From Candidatus Enterousia avistercoris (lineage in GTDB: Bacteria; Pseudomonadota; Alphaproteobacteria; Rs-D84): a DNA stretch of 8,096 bases. This document shows positions 1 through 5,946 of this stretch, in pieces. The notes beneath the pieces are model-generated. The model searched no databases and had not been told where the DNA came from. It saw only the letters and a program-made list of their open reading frames with translations. The DNA lies in NCBI GenBank assembly GCA_017694255.1, contig JADINC010000068.1, forward strand, positions 1 through 8,096. Direction: 5' to 3'. Position 1 is the stretch's first letter; every line of letters starts with the position of its first letter. Position numbers and translations under genes: made by a program.

Positions 1-279
1 AATCCAGTCACCTTCGTGTGCAACGCGTCGAACATGCTGCCATAATTCACTGCGTAATGCGGGCTCGTTTTCACGAAACAGCGATGTTTTGCGCCGATGT
101 AATTCGCCACGGTGTGATTTTAAATGTTCTGCAACCACCGCGGGTGTATTGTCATCAGATGCATCGTCCAAGAAAACATGGTAATCAGCAATTTGTCCAA
201 TATTTTTCAGCCAATCATCCAGATAGTTATTTTCTTCATTTCGTATAATTGTTATTGCGATTAATCGATTTTGTTTCAT
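1..279 (-). CDS. Glycosyltransferase, GT-A/family 2-like, N-terminal fragment (runs off left edge)
   Basis: Partial gene: the frame is open from an ATG at 279 to the window edge and gives 93 residues. It begins MKQNRLIAITIIRNEENNYL and carries LDDASDDNT at residues 38-45, the acidic DDxSxD-type nucleotide-sugar motif at the end of the second strand of GT-A folds. The 'RNEE...L.dWl.n' start is typical of family-2-like transferases (the Glyco_tranf_2_4-type subgroup). It presumably transfers a sugar from a nucleotide donor at the cytoplasmic membrane, but donor and acceptor cannot be read from this fragment. Its start overlaps the stop of the upstream 2-epimerase gene in an ATGA (276-279), so the two are very likely translationally coupled in one polysaccharide operon. 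The catalytic base region and C-terminus lie outside the window. The family is fairly secure; the specific function is unknown. Confidence 0.8.
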   Translation of the reverse strand, partial: MKQNRLIAITIIRNEENNYLDDWLKNIGQIADYHVFLDDASDDNTPAVVAEHLKSHRGELHRRKTSLFRENEPALRSELWQHVRRVAHEGDWI

Positions 280-1391
280 CCCCAGAAATCCTTGATTGCG
301 TTTGCTATTTTTTGCGCCGCATGTCCATCACCATATGGATTTTGTGCGCCGTCTGTTCGTGTTTCTGATTTTTCGCGCCCCAGAACATTCCGTGCCGCGT
401 TCATTATTTTTTCTGCATCTGCCCCGACCAGTTGTGCAAACCCGGCGGCAATGCCTTCGGTGCGTTCTGTTTCGTATCGCATTACCAGTACGGGTACGCC
501 GAATGTTGGGGCTTCTTCTTGGATGCCACCTGAATCAGTCATAACCAGTTTTGCATTTTGCATAACGCATACCAGTTCTGGGTAATCCAGTGGCTGGGTC
601 AGTATAATATTTTTTCTATCCCCCAGTGTTTTGTGCACTGTATCGTGGACATTTGGGTTTGGGTGTACGGGCAATATGAATTGATGATTTGGGAATTCAT
701 CGGCCAGATTTTTAATTGCCCCCAATATATGATGTAAACGTTCGCCATGATTTTCACGCCTGTGCACGGTTGCCAGTACCAGTTTATCGTCCAGTCTAAC
801 GCCCCGCGCTCGCAGTGCTGATTTTGCATTGTCTATTACTTCTGGTGCCAAACATCCCAGTGCATCGATAACGGTATTTCCTGTTAAGTGAATTTTATTT
901 TCTGGGATGTTTTCTTTGATCAACGCGTCGTGCGCCAATTCTGTTGGTGTAAAATGTAAATCAGTAATACGCGATACCATCTGACGCAGTGCCTCTTCGG
1001 GGAACGGTTCAAATATATCATATGAACGCAGGCCTGCTTCTACATGAAACACGGGCACCCGATTATAGAACGATACCAATGCCCCACAAAAAACGGTCAT
1101 AGTATCGCCTTGGACGATTGTGGCATCAAATTTATTTGCGACATATATATCAGATAATGCGTTTAATATTCGGGCCCCGACCCCAGCCAGCGTTTGATTT
1201 GGTTGCATCACATCCAGGTTAAAGTCCGCCTGGATCCCAAAAAATCCCAATGTTTGATTTGACAGTTCTTTTTGTTGTTCTGTATTACAAACAAATACGC
1301 GATAGTTTGGATTTTTACGCAGTTCTATTATCACCGGTGCCAGTTTTATTGCCTCTGGTCTGGTGCCCAAAATAATAATTATATTTTTCAT
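276..1391 (-). CDS. wecB: UDP-N-acetylglucosamine 2-epimerase, non-hydrolysing (WecB-like)
   Basis: Interconverts UDP-GlcNAc and UDP-ManNAc in the cytoplasm, supplying ManNAc or ManNAcA for envelope polysaccharide. The product is 371 residues, close to the ~376 of E. coli WecB. Family landmarks are in order: GTRPEAIK at 9-16 near the N-terminus, QGDT with D96, HVEAGLRS with E118, the FPEE acidic pair at 132-133, ATVHRREN with H210, the UDP-binding TDSGGIQEEAP at 285-295, and ERTEGIAAG around 309-317. These match the conserved Lys, Asp, Glu and His positions of the family. I chose the ATG at 1391 because MKNIIIILGTRPE aligns with the normal family start and a GGA lies 6 nt upstream. An in-frame GTG at 1412 would add seven residues and overlaps the stop of the frameshifted upstream tail as GTGA, so it is a real alternative. 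The downstream glycosyltransferase starts inside this stop codon. Confidence 0.93.
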   Translation of the reverse strand: MKNIIIILGTRPEAIKLAPVIIELRKNPNYRVFVCNTEQQKELSNQTLGFFGIQADFNLDVMQPNQTLAGVGARILNALSDIYVANKFDATIVQGDTMTVFCGALVSFYNRVPVFHVEAGLRSYDIFEPFPEEALRQMVSRITDLHFTPTELAHDALIKENIPENKIHLTGNTVIDALGCLAPEVIDNAKSALRARGVRLDDKLVLATVHRRENHGERLHHILGAIKNLADEFPNHQFILPVHPNPNVHDTVHKTLGDRKNIILTQPLDYPELVCVMQNAKLVMTDSGGIQEEAPTFGVPVLVMRYETERTEGIAAGFAQLVGADAEKIMNAARNVLGREKSETRTDGAQNPYGDGHAAQKIANAIKDFWG

Positions 1392-1408
1392 TTCTTGTCC
1401 ATTTGTAT

Positions 1409-1615
1409 TCACAGTTGTATTTTCAGTTTGTTTTTCAGTCTATGTCGCATATTTGGCGACCAGAAAAAAACAGTATTGGCAAATTGACGTCCCAGTGTAT
1501 GAATGGCACCACAGATACTAAATTCAGATTTGCAATACGGATTTCGTACCAGGTATTCCAGCTTTTTCCTTTGCCACCAATTCAGTCCTAACTTTTGCAA
1601 CCATTGGTCTTTGTA
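1409..1615 (-). pseudogene. Out-of-frame C-terminal tail of the family 2 glycosyltransferase
   Basis: Reading downstream of the A7 tract (1616-1622) in the +1 frame gives 68 residues beginning YKDQWLQKLGLNWWQRKK and ending KNKLKIQL before a TGA at 1409-1411. The composition (Trp, Tyr, Arg and Lys rich, with LEYLVRNPY and FFWSPNMRHRLK) looks like the C-terminal membrane-proximal region of GT2 enzymes, unlike the in-frame alternative. It fills the otherwise empty gap and ends in contact with the possible GTG start of wecB (GTGA). I infer that it is the natural C-terminus of the gene above, displaced by a one-base homopolymer change. Whether this is mutation, sequencing or assembly error, or slippage-based expression cannot be told from one sequence. 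Confidence 0.7.
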
Positions 1616-2291
1616 TTTTTTTCTTAATAGCCAATGTTTTTGCCCAAATTCGTTCCTGCTGTGTGGCGGTCAATGAACCAGAATTTCTGCGATACATATA
1701 TATGTTGTCGCATATATAATCGATTTTACCGCCCAGTCCAATACGAACCCAGTAATCATAATCTTCGGCACAGAACATATTTTCGTCATATTTACCAACA
1801 CGTGCGGCGGTTTCGCGTCGATACATGAATGCCGCGCCAATATTGCATTCATACGCCAGCCTTGATTGATATTCGACGTCTGGACTTCGGTGCAGTTTTC
1901 CAATTGTATTTCCGTCTTCGTTAATAAAGTCCATGCACGCACTGACCATATCTGTACCTGGATGGTTGTCCAGATATTGTACCAACGTACTTAACCAATT
2001 TGGTTTTGCCACATTATCATCACTGGTCCATGTAAAATATGCGCCACGTGCGATGGCGAACCCGTCATTCAGTGCCCCTGGCAATTTGCGATTCACAGAA
2101 TTATGAACCACGCGAATGCGCGCGTCGCGCGTGGCATATTCATCGGCAATTTCCCCAGATCCGTCCGTAGAACAGTCGTCAACAATAATCAATTCCCAAT
2201 CTGGGAACGTTTGCGCCAATACAGAATCTAAACTGGCGCGCAAGAATCGTGCACCGTTATAACATGGCAAAACAACAGATACCCGCGGCAT
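1524..2291 (-). CDS. Family 2 glycosyltransferase (apparently truncated by a frameshift)
   Basis: Predicted inverting GT-A glycosyltransferase of surface polysaccharide synthesis. As read, it is 255 residues. It opens MPRVSVVLPCYNGARFL, the classic GT2 start. VDDCSTDGS at 37-45 is the nucleotide-binding motif, TSDDN at 89-93 is the DXD-equivalent metal site, and AEDYDYWVR at 175-183 holds the likely catalytic acidic residue. The ATG at 2291 follows an excellent AAGGAA site, 6 nt away. After residue 225 (IKKK) the in-frame sequence becomes nondescript (IQRPMVAKVRTEL...) and stops at 1524, leaving a 132-bp gap before wecB. Dropping one A from the A7 tract at 1616-1622 instead gives a convincing aromatic/basic tail that ends at 1409, for a 293-residue protein. 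The catalytic domain is intact in the frame as given, so activity is possible either way. It is the first gene of the minus-strand polysaccharide block. Confidence 0.85.
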   Translation of the reverse strand: MPRVSVVLPCYNGARFLRASLDSVLAQTFPDWELIIVDDCSTDGSGEIADEYATRDARIRVVHNSVNRKLPGALNDGFAIARGAYFTWTSDDNVAKPNWLSTLVQYLDNHPGTDMVSACMDFINEDGNTIGKLHRSPDVEYQSRLAYECNIGAAFMYRRETAARVGKYDENMFCAEDYDYWVRIGLGGKIDYICDNIYMYRRNSGSLTATQQERIWAKTLAIKKKIQRPMVAKVRTELVAKEKAGIPGTKSVLQI

Positions 2292-2303
2292 AAAAATTCC
2301 TTT
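2289..2303 (-). repeat. Duplicated start-codon leader, copy 1 (glycosyltransferase)
   Basis: Read on the minus strand this is AAAGGAATTTTTATG, the ribosome-binding site and ATG of the family 2 glycosyltransferase. An identical 15-mer lies at 2437-2451. The flanks on either side differ, apart from a G close to the Shine-Dalgarno side. Confidence 0.6.
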
Positions 2304-2331
2304 TGTGATATCAGATTATGAAAACACAGAA

Positions 2332-2439
2332 TTATCTTAACGCCCCAGGAATAAATTTACACCAGGACAGTATTCCCATGGCGCCGCCACTGGCAAAATG
2401 CGTCGCGCATGCGACCGAAAACACAGCAGAGATATACAT
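2332..2439 (-). CDS. Possible small hydrophobic protein, 35 residues
   Basis: A short frame from an ATG at 2439 to a TAA at 2332-2334. The start is preceded by AAAGGAATTTTTATG, a strong Shine-Dalgarno with the same leader as the glycosyltransferase 148 bp downstream. The peptide begins MYISAVFSVACATHFASGGA, continues MGILSWCKFIPGALR, and contains two cysteines and only two basic residues. It could be a single-pass membrane peptide or a leader peptide. The cysteine at residue 11 does not sit in a good lipobox, because the preceding residues are S-V-A. I recognise no family. It could equally be a decayed start of a duplicated gene, or chance. The ribosome-binding site is the main argument for it. 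Confidence 0.35.
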   Translation of the reverse strand: MYISAVFSVACATHFASGGAMGILSWCKFIPGALR

Positions 2440-2451
2440 AAAAATTCCTTT
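2437..2451 (-). repeat. Duplicated start-codon leader, copy 2 (35-codon ORF)
   Basis: The same 15-mer as at 2289-2303, here placed before the 35-codon ORF. It could mark a partial duplication of the gene start, or simply reflect the organism's preferred strong ribosome-binding leader. Confidence 0.55.
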
Positions 2452-2534
2452 GCGTTTGAAGACAAAGCTGTACATTTATACATCAACCAGACTAATATAT
2501 TTAAACCCCCAGTGCAAGTTAAAAATAAAAACAA

Positions 2535-2561
2535 TTGAAAACGGCGGATTTCTTTGATAAT
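2535..2561 (+). promoter_or_regulatory. Candidate sigma70-type promoter for the acyltransferase operon
   Basis: TTGAAA at 2535-2540 and GATAAT at 2556-2561 resemble -35 and -10 boxes, but the 15-nt spacer is shorter than the preferred 17. The position, about 40 bp before the ATG at 2602, suits a short leader. It is one of several AT-rich possibilities in this region, so treat it as tentative. Confidence 0.3.
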
Positions 2562-2601
2562 CTGTACATCAAGTATTTATCTAGACCAAGGGATTTTATT
2601 C

Positions 2602-3561
2602 ATGGCAATCAAGGTTCGTGATTATGAAGTGCGTTTAACCAGAAACAAAGATGAACGGCGCCAGGTTCGTCAATTACGCTATGACGTTTTTGTAGAGGAA
2701 GAGGGCGCCACCGTCACCGACGAACAGCGCAATCTACGCGAAGAATATGACGCATACGACAGATATGCGGAATATCTGGCGGTTTTTCATAACGGAAAAA
2801 TTGTTGGCACATATCGTATTATTGATAGAAATGCCGCCGAAAAGATGGGTGGATTTTATACTGAAAACGAATTTAATATATCAAAAATTAAAAATGCTGG
2901 CGGCAACATTGCTGAAATGTCGCGTGCATGTGTTGCGCGTGAATATCGTGAAAATGCGCTGGTTATGCGTCTGCTGTGGGCGGGACTGGGCGAATACGTG
3001 ATGCGTCGCAAGATTGTCATATTGTTTGGTGTTGCGTCATGGGTCGGGACCAAGCCTGTTGAATCTGCCCAGGCAATATCGTACCTGTATTATAACCATT
3101 TATCACCACTCAGTTTGCGCGCAACCGTACTCAGCGAAAATTTCGCCCCAGGTATAAATCCAAAATTGTCGCGCATGAACATTTTGCCACGTGAATTTGT
3201 TGATGAATCAGACGCCCGCCGTCAAATGACACCTTTGATAAAGGGGTATTTGCGTCTGGGGGCGACGTTTGGCCGCGGTGTATTTATTGACCAGCCGTTT
3301 AATTCATACGATGTTTTCGTCATGGTCCAGACAAAAAAAATAGACGCGGCATATCAAAAGCATTTCTTGGGCCGTGAAAACGCGCTGGCGGATTTAGATA
3401 TTCGTGATGGCGCGCTAAAAACCATGGGTAAAATTATGTTATTACCGGTAACTGGGTCGTTTAAAATGGTTCGTGCGTTTTTTGATTTTCTGTTGCGCGA
3501 AGATGCGGCCGACGCTGAATATATCGAAGATGAACGTGTTGATGATGGGGATGATAAGTAA
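2602..3561 (+). CDS. olsB: OlsB-like N-acyltransferase (GNAT fold, acyl-amino-acid lipid synthesis)
   Basis: Predicted first enzyme of ornithine-lipid-type synthesis: it transfers a 3-hydroxyacyl chain from acyl carrier protein to the alpha-amino group of an amino acid, classically ornithine, giving a lyso-lipid. The 319-residue protein shows the GNAT-like OlsB/autoinducer-synthase-related pattern: RYDVFVEE at 26-33, GTYRIIDR at 69-76, the conserved AEMSRACVAREYR at 104-116, LLWAGLGEYV at 124-133, and a C-terminal core GYLRLGATFGRG...D at 215-230 followed by SYDVFVMV. The last ~20 residues are very acidic (DAADAEYIEDERVDDGDD). I chose the ATG at 2602, with AAGGGA 8 nt upstream, over a TTG at 2554 that would add an unconserved 16-residue lead. 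The stop overlaps the next start as TAATG. The amino-acid substrate cannot be deduced; related enzymes use glycine or others. Confidence 0.82.
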   Translation: MAIKVRDYEVRLTRNKDERRQVRQLRYDVFVEEEGATVTDEQRNLREEYDAYDRYAEYLAVFHNGKIVGTYRIIDRNAAEKMGGFYTENEFNISKIKNAGGNIAEMSRACVAREYRENALVMRLLWAGLGEYVMRRKIVILFGVASWVGTKPVESAQAISYLYYNHLSPLSLRATVLSENFAPGINPKLSRMNILPREFVDESDARRQMTPLIKGYLRLGATFGRGVFIDQPFNSYDVFVMVQTKKIDAAYQKHFLGRENALADLDIRDGALKTMGKIMLLPVTGSFKMVRAFFDFLLREDAADAEYIEDERVDDGDDK

Positions 3562-4388
3562 TGGGACGCGTACGGAACCAGAATTTTTTTAACACAACCG
3601 GTGCGGTATTAAAGTTTACTGCGTTTTGGATAATGGTTATTATTCAATTGCCGATAATATTTTTATTACCGCGTGGCCGGTGGTCTGTACGGTACATGTC
3701 GGTATTCATGCGTGTGCTGTTGGTACTGGCGGGGATACGGATTCGTGTACATGGTCGTTTGTCATCGCACCGTCCACTGTTGGTTATATCGAACCATATA
3801 TCTATTTTTGAAATTGCGACATTTCCGGTGGCACTGGGCGGCAGCTTTATTGCAAAGAAGGAAATGGAACATTGGCCATTGGTTGGATGGGTCGCGCGTA
3901 AGTTTGGTGTTGTATTTGTTGACCGCCGTCCATCACACGCGGTCGAAGCATTGGCCCAGGTTCGCGACACATTAAATTCTGTATCGTACCCCGTGTTTTT
4001 ATTTCCCGAAGGTACCACAACAAACGGCGCGTATGTAAAGCCGTTCAAGAGCACACTGTTTAACTTTGTTGAAAATTCTGATGTTGTGGTCCAGCCACTG
4101 GTTATGCACTATCGCTTTCGTGATGGCACACCAATATCTGATGCGGACATGGCCGAACATTTTGCGTACTTTAATAATTCGAACCAGGACATGGGCCCCA
4201 CGTGTTCCCGCGAACGCAGTGCATTTGGCCAGGTTTTTCACATCATGATGTTGGGCGGTTTTATGGTGGAATTAACTGTACTGCCACCACCGCCATTGGC
4301 GGGCATGGACAGAAAGCAGATTGCGGAAACACTGCACAAAATTGTTTCTGAAAAATATATGAAATTAAAAGATAAACCAGTTAAGTAA
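3561..4388 (+). CDS. olsA: OlsA/PlsC-like 1-acyl-sn-glycerol-3-phosphate-type O-acyltransferase
   Basis: Predicted inner-membrane O-acyltransferase that esterifies the 3-hydroxyl of the lyso-amino-acid lipid made by the preceding gene, completing an ornithine-type lipid. A role as a phosphatidic-acid-forming PlsC is the alternative. It is 275 residues. Hydrophobic segments at about 17-37 and 45-60 anchor it. The acyltransferase blocks are in order: NHISIFEI at 78-85 (block I), VFVDRR at 118-123 (block II), FPEGTTTNG at 148-156 (block III), and VVQPLVMHYR at 176-185 (block IV). Block I reads HX4E, with Glu84 where the family normally has Asp in HX4D. This is a conservative but notable change at the catalytic charge-relay residue. 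The start overlaps the olsB stop by one base (TAATG), so coupled translation is likely, and adjacency to an OlsB homologue is the main reason to prefer OlsA over PlsC. Confidence 0.78.
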   Translation: MGRVRNQNFFNTTGAVLKFTAFWIMVIIQLPIIFLLPRGRWSVRYMSVFMRVLLVLAGIRIRVHGRLSSHRPLLVISNHISIFEIATFPVALGGSFIAKKEMEHWPLVGWVARKFGVVFVDRRPSHAVEALAQVRDTLNSVSYPVFLFPEGTTTNGAYVKPFKSTLFNFVENSDVVVQPLVMHYRFRDGTPISDADMAEHFAYFNNSNQDMGPTCSRERSAFGQVFHIMMLGGFMVELTVLPPPPLAGMDRKQIAETLHKIVSEKYMKLKDKPVK

Positions 4389-4402
4389 AAAGAGATTTTA
4401 TT

Positions 4403-5839
4403 ATGAAAACAGCAATCACACCGACACGTTCGGAAAATTTCAGTGAATGGTACCAGAATCTGATAACCGCGGCAGATTTGGCAGAAAATGCACCTGTGCG
4501 CGGATGTATGACGATAAAGCCGTATGGTTGGGCGATATGGGAATTGATGCGCGATGCGTTGGACAAACGCATAAAAAAATGTGGTGCCCAAAATGCCCAG
4601 TTTCCGTTGCTGATACCGTTGAACTTTTTTAATCGCGAAGCGGAACATGTCGCGGGCTTTGCCAAAGAAGCCGCGGTTGTCACGCATTATCGATTAAAGA
4701 TGCTGGACGGCACGTTGCAGCCGGACCCTGAATCAAAACTGACCGAACCATATGTTATTCGACCGACGTCTGAAACAATTATTGGCGATGCGATGTCGCG
4801 CTGGGTCCAGTCGTATCGTGATTTACCGTTGAAATTGAACCAGTGGGTAAACGTTATGCGCTGGGAAATGCGTCCACGTTTGTTCTTGCGCACATCCGAA
4901 TTTTATTGGCAAGAAGGCCATAACGCATTCGCCACACATGATGCGGCAAATGCGGATGCGCGTAAAATGCATCAAATGTATGGTGATTATATGCGTGAAG
5001 TATTGGCAATTCCGTCGATTATGGGCGAAAAAACACCCGAAGAACGCTTTGCCGGCGCGGATCACACATACACACTGGAACATATTATGCAGGACGGGCG
5101 CGCACTCCAGGCTGGCACATCGCATGATCTGGGCCAGCATTTTTCCAAATCATTCGGCATCCAGTTTTTGGATACAGACGGCGTGTTAAAGCATGCCTGG
5201 ACAACATCATGGGGTGTTTCCACCCGCATGATGGGCAGTTTGTTTATGACGCATTCTGACGATGATGGCCTGGTTCTGCCACCCGCCATTGCCCCATACC
5301 AGGTTGTAATTATCCCAATTACGCGTGAAGACACGACAGATTCTTTGAATGCATACGCTGAAAAACTGGGCGAACGCTTGCGCGAAATGGATGTGCGCGT
5401 GTTGGTTGATACGTCTGATATGCGTGCCCCGGACAAGATGTGGAAATGGATCAAGCGTGGCGTGCCACTGCGCATAGAAATTGGTTCGCGTGAAATGGAT
5501 GAAAATAATATAACGGTCACGCGCCGTGATTTGGGCAAATCATCGAAACAGACAATGGCGCTGGACGCATTTGTTGCGGATGTTCATAACATGTTGACCC
5601 AGATTCAGCGCGATATGTACGACGCAGTTGTTGCGCGCAATAAAACAATGATTCATGATGTTGCGGATATGGCGGAACTGGAAAGTGCACTGTCGGACGG
5701 GAAAATTGGATTTTTCCGTATAAAATATGATTTAACCACAAATGAACAGTTTGAAAAATTGGTGGAAAAATACAAAATATCGCGTCGGTGCCTGGATGAT
5801 AATGATCCGACATACGTATACATTGCAAAATCATATTAA
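4403..5839 (+). CDS. proS: Prolyl-tRNA synthetase, archaeal/eukaryotic-type (class II)
   Basis: Charges tRNA-Pro with proline in the cytoplasm. It is 478 residues. The class II core shows KPYGWAIWELMRDALD at 39-54, FPLLIP (motif 1 region) at 67-72, RPTSE at 120-124, motif 2 from R153-W-E through FLRTSEFYWQEGH at 161-173, TSHDLGQHF at 239-247, and motif 3 GVSTRMMG at 271-278. The anticodon-binding domain starts around APYQVVIIPI at 297-306. The protein ends YVYIAKSY, the tyrosine-terminated tail of the archaeal/eukaryotic-type enzymes, and it lacks the large editing insertion found between motifs 2 and 3 in E. coli-type ProRS. The C-terminal domain (about 405-478) has a single cysteine (C463) where relatives usually carry a zinc-binding cluster. 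The start has AAAGAGA 8 nt upstream. It lies 14 bp after olsA and is probably co-transcribed. Confidence 0.95.
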   Translation: MKTAITPTRSENFSEWYQNLITAADLAENAPVRGCMTIKPYGWAIWELMRDALDKRIKKCGAQNAQFPLLIPLNFFNREAEHVAGFAKEAAVVTHYRLKMLDGTLQPDPESKLTEPYVIRPTSETIIGDAMSRWVQSYRDLPLKLNQWVNVMRWEMRPRLFLRTSEFYWQEGHNAFATHDAANADARKMHQMYGDYMREVLAIPSIMGEKTPEERFAGADHTYTLEHIMQDGRALQAGTSHDLGQHFSKSFGIQFLDTDGVLKHAWTTSWGVSTRMMGSLFMTHSDDDGLVLPPAIAPYQVVIIPITREDTTDSLNAYAEKLGERLREMDVRVLVDTSDMRAPDKMWKWIKRGVPLRIEIGSREMDENNITVTRRDLGKSSKQTMALDAFVADVHNMLTQIQRDMYDAVVARNKTMIHDVADMAELESALSDGKIGFFRIKYDLTTNEQFEKLVEKYKISRRCLDDNDPTYVYIAKSY

Positions 5840-5849
5840 TCCACACCTC

Positions 5850-5883
5850 TTGTCATCCCGTGGCCCAGGCCACGGGATGACAA
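5850..5883. repeat. GTCATCCCG-type palindromic element 1
   Basis: A 34-bp near-perfect palindrome bounded by GTCATCCCG and CGGGATGAC. Motifs of this kind recur as dispersed intergenic palindromes in many proteobacterial, especially alphaproteobacterial, genomes. The second hairpin at 5921-5946 has the same GTCATCCCG start and a similar CAGGCC core. Confidence 0.6.
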
Positions 5884-5899
5884 GTTCTTAAGTTTTTTT
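5850..5899 (+). terminator. Hairpin plus T-tract, candidate proS terminator
   Basis: A perfect inverted repeat with 16-bp arms (TTGTCATCCCGTGGCC at 5850-5865 and its complement at 5868-5883) and a 2-nt gap sits 10 bp after the proS stop. A run of seven T follows at 5893-5899. The ten-base gap between stem and T-run is longer than in a textbook intrinsic terminator, so it may instead or also be a dispersed REP-like palindrome. Because it is symmetric it could also affect transcripts from the opposite strand. Confidence 0.55.
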
Positions 5900-5920
5900 A
5901 TTCTGAGATTTTTCTCTATC

Positions 5921-5946
5921 GTCATCCCGGCGCAGGCCGGGATCCA
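5921..5946. repeat. GTCATCCCG-type palindromic element 2
   Basis: GTCATCCCGGC at 5921-5931 is followed by GCCGGGATCCA. The stem ATCCCGGC (5924-5931) pairs with GCCGGGAT (5936-5943) around a 4-nt loop. This closely resembles the common intergenic repeat GTCATCCCGGC...GCCGGGATCCA of alphaproteobacteria. No T-run follows on either strand, so it is unlikely to be a strong terminator. Confidence 0.6.

Larger units (their letters stand above)
2292..2601. other. Divergent intergenic region between polysaccharide and lipid operons
   Basis: 310 bp between the minus-strand glycosyltransferase and the plus-strand N-acyltransferase, presumably holding promoters for both. It contains the possible 35-codon ORF at 2332-2439, an AT-rich stretch around 2460-2535, and a short imperfect-loop palindrome GTCGCGCATGCGAC near 2402-2415. 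The leader CATAAAAATTCCTTT occurs twice, at 2289-2303 and 2437-2451. I see no tRNA, riboswitch or classical terminator. Confidence 0.6.

Noticed and set aside
2402..2415. Palindrome GTCGCGCATGCGAC as an operator
   Set aside because: It is short, lies inside the possible 35-codon ORF, and is a GC-rich stretch in which such palindromes arise by chance. No second copy or promoter overlap supports it.
2318..2557. A 79-codon plus-strand frame in the divergent intergenic region
   Set aside because: Its start has no convincing Shine-Dalgarno, its composition is low-complexity AT-driven Lys/Ile/Thr in the second half, and it runs into the probable promoter and leader of olsB.
2554..2601. An upstream TTG start for the OlsB-like protein
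   Set aside because: The added 16 residues show no family-like pattern, whereas the ATG at 2602 has an AAGGGA site at good spacing.
4238..4687. A 149-codon antisense frame across the olsA-proS junction
   Set aside because: It crosses two strongly supported genes on the other strand and has no recognisable domain or start signal.
5062..5538. A 158-codon antisense frame inside proS
   Set aside because: It lies entirely within a well-supported aminoacyl-tRNA synthetase gene, has no recognisable motif, and is a shadow of that coding frame.
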